A DNA stretch of 64,000 nt from CTSoil-043 sp963821235. Its GTDB lineage: Bacteria; Chloroflexota; Limnocylindria; Limnocylindrales; CSP1-4. Below are positions 28,168 through 37,237 of the stretch, piece after piece (within the stretch, counting starts at the first letter, position 1; each line of letters starts with the position of its first letter). The notes under the pieces were generated by a model that saw only the letters and a list, made by a program, of their open reading frames with translations, searched no databases and was not told the origin of the DNA. Location of the stretch: contig CAWGCS010000002.1 in the NCBI GenBank assembly GCA_963821235.1, forward strand, positions 316,223 through 380,222, in the 5' to 3' direction. A program made the position numbers and the translations under genes.

Positions 28168-30552
28168 TCATTCGTATGCCAGGACCTCGCGGACCGCAAG
28201 CCGCGAGGCGCGCCAGGCCGGGACGAGGCTGGCCACGGCCGCGAGGACGAGGACGATGCCCAGCCACAGGGCGACCCCCTCGAGCGAGACCGCGTAGGAG
28301 AGCGGCCGGGAGAGGAAGACCATGCCCAGGGCATCGGAGAGCGTCCGGCTGATCGGCAGCGAGGCCACGGCCCCGAGGGCCCAGGAGATGAGGCCGATGA
28401 GGACGCCCTCGACGAGGAAGAGGCGGAGGACCGCCCCGTCGGAGGCGCCGACCGCCCGGATGACCCCGATCTCGCGCGCCCGCTCGACGACGTTGATGCT
28501 CATCGTGCCGGCCAGCCCCAGCCCGCCGACGACGCCGAGGAGGAGGGCCATCGTGGACAGGAAGACGACCAGCACCTCGAACAGGCGCTCCTGGGTCGTC
28601 CGCACCTCGGCGATCGTCGTCGTCGCGGCCACCCGGACCCCGACCGACTCGAGGTGGTCGGCGGCCGCCTTGCCCACCCGATCCTGCGCGGCGGGGTCGC
28701 GCGACGCGGTCCGGAGCATGACGACCGATGCCCGGCCGATCTGACGGGCGGCCTGCTCGAGAGGTCCTGCGTTGGCGTAGAGGAACGGCCGCTGGGTCGG
28801 CGACTCCACGATCCCCACCAGCGTCCAGGTGGCATCGCGCCCGTTGACCCGCAGGGTGAGCGCGTCGCCGACCCGCAGGTCCGGCTCGTCCTCGCGGACG
28901 TTGGCCGTGGCGACGAGGGCGTTGCCGTCGTCGGGGAGGAGCCAGCGGCCTTCCTGGAGGGTCGGGCGGACCATCGTCGTGTCGGGCGGCAGCCCGAAGG
29001 TGATGAACGAGCGGCTCTCCGACCCGTCGCCGCGGATCCGCTGGGTGGTCGCGAAGCGCCACGCCTCGGCGGCGGTCACGTCCGGGACGCGCTTCGCCTC
29101 CGAGACGAGGAGTGGCACCCGGGCCGGCGCCGCCAGCTCCACCTGGACGTCGTAGTCGAAGTAGGCGAGGGCGTCGTCGAGGGTCCGGTAGAGCGAGGCG
29201 CGAACCGTGAAGACCGCCATGAAGACGGCTGCCCCGAGGGTCAGCGCGGAGAGGGTCAGCAGCAGGCGTGACTTGCGGCGGAACGTGTTGCGGATTGAGA
29301 GGAGCGTGGGCCGGGGGAGGCCGCGGACGCGCTGGATCGCCCGGTCGACCCGGCTCCGCCCGAAGGCGTCGGCGATGCCCGTGCTGCTGACCGCCTCGCG
29401 GACGGTGACCCGCACGCCCCGCCAGATGGGGACCAGCGCGGCGAGGAGGGGCACGAGCAGCCCGACCCCCACCTCGAGGGCCAGCACCTCCGGCGGCGCG
29501 AAGAGGGCCTCCACGTCGAAGTTCACCAGCCGCGCGGTGAAGACGGTCAGCCCGTACGCTCCGGCGGCCCCGAGGGGCAGCGCCACGCCGAGCGAGAGGA
29601 CGGCGTAGCCGAGGACCATCGCGAGGTAGAGGCCGGCGACTTGGGCATTGCGCGCGCCGACCGCCTTCATGACCCCGATCTGGCGCGTCTGCTGGGCGAT
29701 GATCGCGTTGACGGTGTTGATGACGAGGAAGCCCGAGGCGAGGAGGGCGAGCAGGCCGAGGAACCCGAGGACCAGGAAGAGGCCGGCGAGGAGGTCGTTG
29801 GCCGGGTGCTCCCCGGGGGGCGGCACGAACACGAAGCGGACCGTCGCCCCGGCCGCCTCCATGCGCTCCCGGACCCGCTCGGCGATGTCCCGGATTCCGG
29901 CCCGGTCGAGGCTCGTGTCCTTGACGAGGATCCGCATCTCGTCGTAGGCCGTCCCGTAGCCGAGGTCCGCCAGCGTGTCGAAGGTGATGTGGCCATTGAG
30001 GCGGCCGACGTAGAAGGCGGGCGCGGCCCCCACCTCGTGGGAGAGGCCGGCAACGCGCAGCGTGTGGAGCGTCCCATCGACCGTCTGGACCTGCACCTCC
30101 CCGGACGTGGGGACGTCGGCCAAGGTCAGGCTCGAGCGCTCCAGCAGCAGCTCGCCGCGGGCCGGCGGCCAGGTGGCGCCGGGCTCGGGCGTGACGAGAT
30201 CGAGCCGCTGGTCCTCGAAGTCGGCGATCGCTGTCAGCTGGAGCTCCCGGTACGACTCCGGCCCCGTGCGCAGCCGCACCGTGACGCTTCGCCGCGCCTC
30301 CGCGTCGGCGACTCCCGGCATCTCCCGCACCGCCTGGACGAGGTCGTCACCGAACTCGGACGCCGCGATCGTCGCGCTGGCCGGACGGCTGGCCAGGTAG
30401 GCGGTCCGCAGGCCGTCCCCGAGGAGCGCGCTGGAGCCCGCGATCGTCCCCACGGCGAAGACGCCCACCGCGATCGAGAGGACGACGAGGGCCGTCCGCG
30501 TACGGGCGACAGCCAGGTCGCGGAGGACCTTCCGCCAGCGGACGCTACCCAC
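28168..30552 (-). CDS. FtsX-family ABC permease (MacB/LolC-like, two FtsX domains)
   Basis: A 794-residue permease of the type VII ABC group. After a first span (residues about 16-36) comes a large extracytoplasmic MacB periplasmic-core-type domain, then three spans with the FtsX block (about 250-400; NTVNAIIAQQTRQIGVMKAVGARNAQV), a second span-plus-extracellular domain (about 425-660) and a second FtsX block ending SINVVERAREIGVIRAVGASDGAV...LREVLAYE-like. The GTG at 30552 overlaps the ATPase stop by 8 bases and is preferred over the open upstream frame inside that gene. Probably exports a lipid-linked or peptide substrate, or acts in envelope stress. Confidence 0.9.
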   Translation of the reverse strand: MGSVRWRKVLRDLAVARTRTALVVLSIAVGVFAVGTIAGSSALLGDGLRTAYLASRPASATIAASEFGDDLVQAVREMPGVADAEARRSVTVRLRTGPESYRELQLTAIADFEDQRLDLVTPEPGATWPPARGELLLERSSLTLADVPTSGEVQVQTVDGTLHTLRVAGLSHEVGAAPAFYVGRLNGHITFDTLADLGYGTAYDEMRILVKDTSLDRAGIRDIAERVRERMEAAGATVRFVFVPPPGEHPANDLLAGLFLVLGFLGLLALLASGFLVINTVNAIIAQQTRQIGVMKAVGARNAQVAGLYLAMVLGYAVLSLGVALPLGAAGAYGLTVFTARLVNFDVEALFAPPEVLALEVGVGLLVPLLAALVPIWRGVRVTVREAVSSTGIADAFGRSRVDRAIQRVRGLPRPTLLSIRNTFRRKSRLLLTLSALTLGAAVFMAVFTVRASLYRTLDDALAYFDYDVQVELAAPARVPLLVSEAKRVPDVTAAEAWRFATTQRIRGDGSESRSFITFGLPPDTTMVRPTLQEGRWLLPDDGNALVATANVREDEPDLRVGDALTLRVNGRDATWTLVGIVESPTQRPFLYANAGPLEQAARQIGRASVVMLRTASRDPAAQDRVGKAAADHLESVGVRVAATTTIAEVRTTQERLFEVLVVFLSTMALLLGVVGGLGLAGTMSINVVERAREIGVIRAVGASDGAVLRLFLVEGVLIGLISWALGAVASLPISRTLSDALGMVFLSRPLSYAVSLEGVALWLGIVLVLAAVASLVPAWRASRLAVREVLAYE

Positions 30553-31333
30553 GGGCGACAGCCATCGGCGCAATGAGCGTGCCCACGTCTTCGGGAAGCG
30601 TCCCGTCCAGCAGCCGCCCGTCGACCATGTGGACCGTCCTGCGGGCATGGGAGGCGATCTCGCGGTCGTGGGTCACCATGACGATCGTCTTGCCCGCGGC
30701 CACGAGCTCGTCGAAGAGGCGGATCACCGCCTCGGCCGTGGCGGAGTCGAGGTTCCCGGTCGGCTCGTCGGCGACGAGGATGGGAGGGTCGTTGGCCAGG
30801 GCGCGGGCGATCGCCACTCGCTGCTGCTGGCCGCCCGACGTCGATGAGGGGAGCTTGCGGGCCTGGTCGGCCATCTCCACCTGCTCGAGGAGGGCCATCG
30901 CCCGCTCCTCGCGCTGCCCCGGCGTCCAGAAGCCGCCGAAGTCCATCGGGAGCATCACGTTCTCGACGACCGTCAGCGTCGGGAGGAGCTGGAAGAACTG
31001 GAAGATGACGCCCACCGTCCGGCCTCGCCATTCGGCCGTCCGGCCCTCGGAGAGGTGGTTGAGGTGCGTGCCGCCGACCCAGACGTCGCCCGCCGTTGCC
31101 CGGTCGATGCCGGTCATCATGTTCATGAGGGTCGACTTGCCCGAGCCCGACTTGCCGACCACGGCGATGAACTCGCCGGCGTCGACCTGCAGGTCAACCT
31201 CCCGGAGGGCGCGGAACGGCCCGGCGTCGGTGAGGTAGTCCTTCACGACACCCCGGAGGTCGATGAGGTGGCGGCTGGGGGCGACGTCCACGGCCGCCCG
31301 CGGATCGCCCCCGCCCAGCAATCGGCGGAGCAT
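30545..31333 (-). CDS. MacB/LolD-type ABC transporter ATPase
   Basis: ATP-binding subunit, 262 residues, for the FtsX-type permease just downstream. Walker A GKSGSGKST, Q-loop VIFQFFQLLPTLTV, signature TSGGQQQRVAIARALA, Walker B ILVADEPTGNLD and switch His VMVTHD are all present, in the LolD/MacB pattern. The first ~20 residues precede the core; an internal start is possible. The 202-base gap to the divergent glucosaminidase gene shows no clear promoter. Confidence 0.94.
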   Translation of the reverse strand: MLRRLLGGGDPRAAVDVAPSRHLIDLRGVVKDYLTDAGPFRALREVDLQVDAGEFIAVVGKSGSGKSTLMNMMTGIDRATAGDVWVGGTHLNHLSEGRTAEWRGRTVGVIFQFFQLLPTLTVVENVMLPMDFGGFWTPGQREERAMALLEQVEMADQARKLPSSTSGGQQQRVAIARALANDPPILVADEPTGNLDSATAEAVIRLFDELVAAGKTIVMVTHDREIASHARRTVHMVDGRLLDGTLPEDVGTLIAPMAVARG

Positions 31334-31535
31334 GGCCGGCTGATCCTATCTCGGGCCGGCGCGCCTGCCCTGTCGGGCCCCGACGACGGCCGCGCCCGTC
31401 GGGGCGACGGCACCCCCCTTCCGCCGGCCCGGGACCACGCCTGGCGGGCGGGCGGACCCGGACCATGGGACCACGCCGCGGGGGACGGTCGGGTCGTGGC
31501 CCGGCCGGCCTCGTCTGCCAAGGTTGCGGCATCCC

Positions 31536-33275
31536 ATGCACGTCGCTCGCCTCGCGCGCGCCGGCATCGTCGCGCTCGCCGCTCTGGTCGCCCTTGCCGC
31601 GGTCGCCCCCGTCGCGGCGGATTCGCGCGTCCGGAAGATCGAGCCGCGGCGGGTGGTGCCCTACAAGCTGGGGCGCGCCGTCACCCCCAACACCGACATC
31701 CTGTCGGCCTCGGGCTACGCGGCCTGGATGATCGACGAGGCCCTCGAGGCGACGACGCCGCTCCCGCGCCTGGGGGCCGCCTTCATGAAGGCCGAGCGGG
31801 AGGAGGGGATCAATGCCCGCACCTTCGTGGCCCACGCGATCCTCGAGACGCGCTGGGGGACGTCGGCCATCGCCCAGCGCAAGCGGAACCTCTTCGGCTA
31901 CTCGGCCTACGATCGCGACCCGTGGCGGTACGCGGCACGCTTCCGCTCCTACGAGCAGGGGATCCTCGCGGTCGCCTCGCGGGTCCGCGACGGGTACCTC
32001 ACGCCGGGCGGCCGCTGGTGGTACGGGTTCACCACCCTCCGCGCCGTCAACCGCTACTACGCCTCCGACCCGCGCTGGGCGGACAAGGTGGCGGGCCTCG
32101 CCAACGTCGTCGACCAGCTCATCGTGACCCTGCGCGAACGTGGGCTCCGCTTCGGGCGCCCGACCCTCACAACCGCACCCACCCAGGGCGCCGCCCTGGC
32201 CGTGGACGTTCCGTGGCGGGCCAGGCCAGGCGCGGAGCTGCCGCCCCGGATCCGCTTCGCCGTCCGTTGGACGCCGGTCGCCCTGGTCGAGGCGTCGGCC
32301 GTCGGGCCGGCCGTCCGGCCGGCCACGCCGTGGACCCTGGTGCGGCGCCGGGACCGCCCGGCCGACGTCGTCCGGCTGAGCCTGCGCGCGCCGTCGCTGC
32401 CAGGCGTCTGGCGCCTCGAGATCGAGGCCCGCGACAGCGACGGCAGGCCGCTTCCCGAGACCGATCGGCCCGCCATCCGGCCACTCGTGGTGCGGGTCGC
32501 CGGGGCGATCGAGACCGACGTCTCCCTGGCCGCGGCCGACGACGGCTCGCTGGCCGCCACCGTCCGCAACGTCGGCCGGTCCTCGATCGAGGAGTCGGGC
32601 GCCACCGCACCCTCGCTCGTCGAGGCCTGGGCGTTGCCGCTCGATCCCGCCCTGCCGGCCCGCCAGCTGGCGGTCGTCGCCCTCGAGAGCCCGCTCGCCG
32701 TGGGCGCCTCCCAGGTGCTCCGCGTGCCGGCGCCGGAGGTCCCGGCGGTCGTGGTCGTGCGGCTGACCGGCGATCCCGACGCCCTGGGCCGTGAGCGCGC
32801 CGTCGCCGCCCTGGTCACCCCGGCGCCGGACGGGCCGCCCACCATCGCCACCCTTCCCGTGGCGGGCCCGCGCGACGAGCTCCTCCTCGGCCTGCCCTCG
32901 ACGGGCGGTCGCATCGACCTGCGTCCGGTGGACGCTGCGGGGTCGCTCCAGGTGGCCGTGAGCGGCGGCGATCCGGTGCCCGCGATCCCCCCGGAGATCG
33001 CGGGAATGGAGGATGCACCCGGCCGGCCGTGGCTCCTCCTCCGCTCGCTGGCGGCGGAGCCGTTCGACGCCGCCGCGCCGTCGCAATCCCTCCTCGAGGT
33101 GCCGGCCCAGCCCCCCAGCCCGGCCCTGGTCGGGGTCTCCGGGATCGTGCCCGGGATCCGCCTGGCGATGGCCGCCCTGGTCCCCGCCGACGGCGGACCG
33201 GCGGACCCGGCGACGATCCGGCTGGCCTGGATCCCGATCGCCGCCGCCGTCGAGGCGGGCGATACGCCGAACTGA
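31536..33275 (+). CDS. Secreted glucosaminidase-domain protein with long C-terminal extension
   Basis: Exported peptidoglycan hydrolase candidate, 579 residues. A signal peptide (MHVARLARAGIVALAALVALAAVAP, cleaved after about residue 28, split here AVA-ADS) leads to a GH73-type glucosaminidase domain, residues about 60-195, with GINARTFVAHAILETRWG carrying the probable catalytic Glu, then KRNLFGYSAYDRDPW and YASDPRWADKV. The remaining ~370 residues are beta-rich and Pro/Arg-rich, with two Ig-like stretches, and match nothing I know. ATG at 31536 chosen; a TTG 12 bases earlier is also in frame. Confidence 0.82.
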   Translation: MHVARLARAGIVALAALVALAAVAPVAADSRVRKIEPRRVVPYKLGRAVTPNTDILSASGYAAWMIDEALEATTPLPRLGAAFMKAEREEGINARTFVAHAILETRWGTSAIAQRKRNLFGYSAYDRDPWRYAARFRSYEQGILAVASRVRDGYLTPGGRWWYGFTTLRAVNRYYASDPRWADKVAGLANVVDQLIVTLRERGLRFGRPTLTTAPTQGAALAVDVPWRARPGAELPPRIRFAVRWTPVALVEASAVGPAVRPATPWTLVRRRDRPADVVRLSLRAPSLPGVWRLEIEARDSDGRPLPETDRPAIRPLVVRVAGAIETDVSLAAADDGSLAATVRNVGRSSIEESGATAPSLVEAWALPLDPALPARQLAVVALESPLAVGASQVLRVPAPEVPAVVVVRLTGDPDALGRERAVAALVTPAPDGPPTIATLPVAGPRDELLLGLPSTGGRIDLRPVDAAGSLQVAVSGGDPVPAIPPEIAGMEDAPGRPWLLLRSLAAEPFDAAAPSQSLLEVPAQPPSPALVGVSGIVPGIRLAMAALVPADGGPADPATIRLAWIPIAAAVEAGDTPN

Positions 33276-33352
33276 TCTCGGGCGCGCCGTCGCGCGGGCC
33301 GCCTCGGGCACCCCCGCGATCGCGGGCCGGCTATCCTCGTGGAGCGCACCGC

Positions 33353-33440
33353 GGAGAGGTGCCGGAGTGGTTGATCGGAGCGGTCTTGAAAACCGCAGGG
33401 CCTTCGCGCCCCATGGGTTCGAATCCCATCCTCTCCGCCA
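33353..33440 (+). tRNA. tRNA-Ser (anticodon UGA)
   Basis: Acceptor GGAGAGG pairs with CCTCTCC (33430-33436), followed by G and encoded CCA. The anticodon stem GCGGT/ACCGC holds loop CTTGAAA with anticodon TGA at 33387-33389. A long variable arm typical of serine tRNAs is present, and the T-loop is TTCGAAT. A TATCCT -10 box lies at 33332-33337. Confidence 0.97.
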
Positions 33441-33529
33441 AGTCGAGCAACGATCCGGGCAACGATCAGCGCGCGATCGACGCCCCCAGCCGCTCCGCCG
33501 CGAGCCCTTCGGCCGGAGGCCGTCGCCAG

Positions 33530-34362
33530 GTGGACCATGAGCACCTCGACCTCGCCCGCCGGCTCGCCGGCCTCTTCGCGGCGTTGCCGGAGGTCGAGGC
33601 CGTCGCGCTCGGCGGATCGCGGGCCAGCGAGGGCGTCGGGACCGACGACGCGTCCGACATCGACCTCTACGTCTACACGCGGGCGGACATCCCGATGGTC
33701 GCCCGCCGGCAGATCGTCGAGCGCGGGGGCGGGGCGTCCCGCCTGGACCTCGGCCTCGACTACTGGGGCGCCGGCGACGAATGGCTCCACGTGCCGACCG
33801 GAATCCACGTCGACGCGATCTACTTCGACGCCGGCTGGATGGAAGAGCAGGTCGACCGGGTCGTCGTCCGCCACCAGGCGTCCCTCGGCTGCACGACCTT
33901 TGGCACACGGTCCGCCAGTCGATCGTCCTCCGGGATGACCGGGGATGGCTGGCGGGGCTCCAGGAACGCTCGAGGGTGGACTACCCGGAGGAGCTGCGCC
34001 GGAACATCGTCGCCCTGAACCACCCGGTGCTCCGCGACGTCCTCCCGGCCTGGGCCAGCCAGCTGGAGAAGGCGGCGCGCCGCCGCGACCTGGTCAGCGT
34101 CAACCACCGCCTGGCGGGGCTGCTGGCGAGCTACTTCGACATCGTCTTCGCCGTCAACCGCCGGCTGCACCCGGGCGAGAAGCGCCTCCTCGACGCCGCC
34201 GTCCGCACCTGCCCGCAGCTTCCGGTCGCCATGGCGGACGACGTCACCGAGATCCTCCGGACGGCCACGACCGACCTCGCGGGCCTGCCCGCGCGTGTCG
34301 GGCGCCTGCTCGACCGCCTGGATGCGCTCCTGGCCGACGAGGGGCTGACCGGGCAGCGGTGA
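33530..34362 (+). pseudogene. Nucleotidyltransferase/DUF4037 protein broken by one missing base
   Basis: The first ~124 codons from GTG 33530 encode a nucleotidyltransferase domain (AVALGGSRASEG, then SDIDLYVYT). The frame then runs into nonsense, while the next frame continues with DLWHTVRQSIVLRDDRGWL and a full DUF4037-like C-terminal half to 34362. Adding one T in the CCTTTGG run at 33899-33901 restores CTTFWHTVRQS, the family pattern, and one open frame of about 277 codons. So the cause is a one-base deletion in a short homopolymer, either a real mutation or a consensus error. Both halves keep normal codon use, which favours a recent event or an error. Confidence 0.8.
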
Positions 34363-34414
34363 GCCGGGGGCGTGGCCGCCGACGCGCAGGCACTTCGTCC
34401 TGGATCGGTCGCGC

Positions 34415-34444
34415 TTGACCGCCCCTCGGGTGCGGGCCTAGACT
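34415..34444 (+). promoter_or_regulatory. Promoter of the trp operon
   Basis: TTGACC (34415-34420), 18 bases, then TAGACT (34439-34444), directly ahead of the T-box leader. The leader transcript to trpE would be about 340 bases. Confidence 0.65.
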
Positions 34445-34449
34445 CGCGG

Positions 34450-34770
34450 CCTCAGCTTCATACGTGGCTGTGAACGGGACGAGTACCCGTCGCGGCGCCG
34501 GCAGAGAGACCCGGCGGCTGGTGGAAGCCGGGGCGGCGACGACGGCGAATGGACCCGGGAGCCTCCGGACCGAACGCGGCCAGGGTCGACCGCCCGATCG
34601 ACGGGCGGGAACCCCCGCCAGTAGGCTCCGGCGCAGAGCGCCAGCGATAGCGGGCAGCGCCGATCGGACGAAGCCGTCCCGTCGGTCACGATGAGTGCGG
34701 CAGACGCCGAAACCGGGTGGCACCGCGGAAGGTTCGACCTTTCGTCCTGGCAGGACGAGAGGTCGTTCGC
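34450..34770 (+). promoter_or_regulatory. T-box riboswitch (tryptophan) upstream of trpE
   Basis: A complete T-box leader that senses uncharged tRNA-Trp. The conserved T-box core GGGTGGCACCGCGG is at 34715-34728. Stem I marks are visible upstream: GAGTA near 34479, AGAGAG at 34503-34508, and GGCTGGTGGAAGCC around 34515-34529. The specifier position after GGCGAA gives TGG (34550-34552), the Trp codon. The terminator is the hairpin CCTTTCGTCCT/AGGACGAGAGG (34738-34748 with 34752-34762, 10 pairs and one G-T), followed by a poor T-run. Its 5' arm lies where the antiterminator would form with the T-box. The trpE ribosome site is 15 bases beyond the hairpin. Confidence 0.9.
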
Positions 34771-34790
34771 GTTTCCGGAGGTCCGCCCCG

Positions 34791-36485
34791 ATGTCCAGCC
34801 AGCACCCCCTCAGCCTCGGTGAGGTCAAGCGCCTCGCCGGGAGCGCGGACACGATCCGCCTGCGGGCGGTGCGCGACGCCGACCTCGAGACCCCGATCGG
34901 CGCCTTCCTCCGCCTCGACGACGGCGCCACCCCGGCCTACCTCCTCGAGTCCGTCGAGGGCGGAGAGCGCCTGGGGCGCTACAGCTTCCTGGGGATCGGC
35001 CCGCGACGCCTCCTCGAGGTTCGCGGCGACCGGGCCCGCATCCAGGAGCGGCCAGTCGGGGTCGTCGACTACACGCCCGACCTCCCCGTCACCGACCTCC
35101 CGGCCGCCGACCCGCTCGCCGCGCTCCGCGCCTTCCTGCCGCGGCGCCGGGTCGAGCCGACCGACGGGATGCCCCGCTTCACTGGCGGCGCCGTCGGCGC
35201 CCTCGCCTACGATGCCGTCTCCGTCTTCGAGCCGACCGTCCCGCTGCCGGCCGCGGACCCGGTCGGCGTCCCGCTGGCGAGCTTCATCGAGACCGACCTC
35301 GTGCTCGTCTTCGACCACCTCACCCACACCCTCGCGGCGATCGCCTCGCTCCACACCGACGCGCCCCGCCTGGAGGAGCGCTACCGGGTCGCCGAGCGAG
35401 CCCTGTTCGAGGCCCTGGAGCGGACGGCGCGGCCATCGGCCGCCGAGCTCGCGGGGAACGGCACCGCGGCGGGGAACGGCACTTCGTCGGCGAGGGCCGC
35501 CGCGGCGGCTGCCGATGCCGGATCGCCGGCCGGCGTCGGGCCCGAGATCTCCCTCGGGCGCGACGCCTACGAGGCCGCCGTCCGCAATGCCAAGGACGCG
35601 ATCGCGGCCGGGGAGGCGATCCAGGTCGTCCTGGCGCGACGCCAGACGGTGGCCCTGCCGGCCCGTCGAGACGGGCGTCCGATCGACGGGATCGGGCTCT
35701 ATCGCTCGCTCCGCAAGGTGAATCCCAGCCCGTACCTCTTCTTCGTGCGCACGCCGTCGTTCGAGGTCGTCGGCGCCAGCCCGGAGCTCCTCCTCCAGGT
35801 CGAGGGAGACCGGCTCACGACCCATCCGATCGCCGGCACGCGCCCGCGCGGCGCCGACGCGAAGGAGGACGAGCTCCTCGCCGAGCAGCTCCAGGCCGAC
35901 CCGAAGGAGCGTGCCGAGCACGTGATGCTCGTCGACCTCGGGCGCAACGACCTCGGGCGGGTCGCCCGGCCGGGCACGGTCCGGGTGTCCAAGTACATGG
36001 AGGTGGAGCGCTACAGCCACGTCCTCCACCTCGTGAGCCACGTCGAGGCGAAGCTGGCCCCCGGCCTCGACGCGCTGGACGCGCTGCGCAGCGTCTTCCC
36101 GGCAGGGACGCTCTCGGGCGCCCCCAAGGTGCGGGCGATGCAGCTGATCGCCGCCGCGGAGGGCGAGCGGCGCGGTCTCTACGGCGGGGCGGTCGGCTAC
36201 CTCGGCTACGACGGGAATCTCGACACGGCGATCGCGATCCGCAGCGCGGTCCTGCGGGGCGGCGTCGCCCACGTCCATGCGGGGGCGGGGATCGTGGCCG
36301 CCAGCGATCCGGCCCGCGAGTTCGAGGAGACGGAGCACAAGGCGGCGGCCATGCGACGGGCGATCGACCTGGCGGCCGGCGGCGGGCCGGCGCCTGCCGG
36401 CTCCCGATCCCCGGCCGGCGAGGTTGCCGAGGACGGGGCGACCTCGGCCGGCGCATCGTCGACGACACGCGGGAGCGCCCGATGA
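34791..36485 (+). CDS. trpE: Anthranilate synthase component I
   Basis: Converts chorismate plus ammonia (from TrpG) to anthranilate, the first step to tryptophan. The 564-residue product has the N-terminal regulatory domain with LLESVEGGERLGRYSFLG (the feedback-site LLES motif), and the chorismate-binding core: PSPYLFFVR, ITTHPIAGTRPRG, DLGRNDLGRV, HLVSHVEAKL, FPAGTLSGAPKVRAMQLI and YGGAVGYLGYDGN. GGAGG stands 9 bases before the ATG at 34791; the frame is open upstream inside the T-box, which excludes earlier starts. It overlaps trpG by 4 bases. Confidence 0.98.
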   Translation: MSSQHPLSLGEVKRLAGSADTIRLRAVRDADLETPIGAFLRLDDGATPAYLLESVEGGERLGRYSFLGIGPRRLLEVRGDRARIQERPVGVVDYTPDLPVTDLPAADPLAALRAFLPRRRVEPTDGMPRFTGGAVGALAYDAVSVFEPTVPLPAADPVGVPLASFIETDLVLVFDHLTHTLAAIASLHTDAPRLEERYRVAERALFEALERTARPSAAELAGNGTAAGNGTSSARAAAAAADAGSPAGVGPEISLGRDAYEAAVRNAKDAIAAGEAIQVVLARRQTVALPARRDGRPIDGIGLYRSLRKVNPSPYLFFVRTPSFEVVGASPELLLQVEGDRLTTHPIAGTRPRGADAKEDELLAEQLQADPKERAEHVMLVDLGRNDLGRVARPGTVRVSKYMEVERYSHVLHLVSHVEAKLAPGLDALDALRSVFPAGTLSGAPKVRAMQLIAAAEGERRGLYGGAVGYLGYDGNLDTAIAIRSAVLRGGVAHVHAGAGIVAASDPAREFEETEHKAAAMRRAIDLAAGGGPAPAGSRSPAGEVAEDGATSAGASSTTRGSAR

Positions 36486-37237
36486 TCCTCGTCGTCGACA
36501 ACTACGACAGCTTCACCTTCAACCTGGTCCAGGCGCTGGAGGCCGCGGGCGCGGCGGTGCGGGTCGTCCGCAACGACGCGATCGACGTGGCCGGGCTGGC
36601 GGCGCTCGCCGACGACCCCGCGACGGACCTGCGGGGGATCATCGTCTCGCCCGGGCCGTCGGACCCGGAGCACGCCGGGATCTCGATCGAGGCCGTCCGC
36701 TTCGCCGCCCGGCGACGGATCCCGTTCCTGGGCGTCTGCCTGGGGATGCAGGCGATGGGCGCCGCGTTCGGCGCCTCGATCGTCCGGGCGCCCACGCTCG
36801 TCCACGGCGAGGCCTCGCCGGTCGACCACGACGGGGCGGGGCTGCTGGCCGGGATGGCGCCGGCCTTCATGGCGGCCCGCTACCACTCCCTCTGCGTCGA
36901 CCCGGCGACGCTCCCGGCCGAGCTGGTCCCGACGGCCCACAGCGCGGGCGACGACGTCCTCATGGGGATTCGCCACGCCACCCTGCCGATGGAGGGGGTT
37001 CAGTTCCACCCGGAGTCGGTGCTCACGCCCGAGGGGCCGCACCTGCTGGCCAACTTCCTGCGCCTCGCCGGCGAGGGCGATGCCCGGCGGCTCGACGCGG
37101 CAGGCGGGTCGTTCGCGATCCGCGGGCTCGCCGGTTCGGAGGAGGAGGAGGAGGAGACGGCCGACCAGCTGCCGGTCGGTGGCGCGGCGGCCGCCACGTT
37201 CGAGGGCGCGGCCACGGCTGCGGGGACGATCCGATGA
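36482..37237 (+). CDS. trpG: Anthranilate synthase component II (glutamine amidotransferase)
   Basis: Supplies ammonia from glutamine to TrpE. The 251-residue product has the class I amidotransferase triad: nucleophile Cys in LGVCLGMQAMG near residue 79, His and Glu in GVQFHPESVLTPEG near residue 173. The start MILVVDNYDSFTFNLVQ is canonical. The catalytic part ends near residue 190; a further ~60 residues form an Ala/Gly-rich tail with a run of five Glu and no known domain. ATG overlaps trpE; the stop overlaps trpD. Confidence 0.97.
   Translation: MILVVDNYDSFTFNLVQALEAAGAAVRVVRNDAIDVAGLAALADDPATDLRGIIVSPGPSDPEHAGISIEAVRFAARRRIPFLGVCLGMQAMGAAFGASIVRAPTLVHGEASPVDHDGAGLLAGMAPAFMAARYHSLCVDPATLPAELVPTAHSAGDDVLMGIRHATLPMEGVQFHPESVLTPEGPHLLANFLRLAGEGDARRLDAAGGSFAIRGLAGSEEEEEETADQLPVGGAAAATFEGAATAAGTIR

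Noticed and set aside
37050..37237. C-terminal tail of TrpG as an extra fused domain
   Set aside because: About 60 residues of Ala/Gly/Glu low complexity without conserved pattern; treated as a disordered tail.
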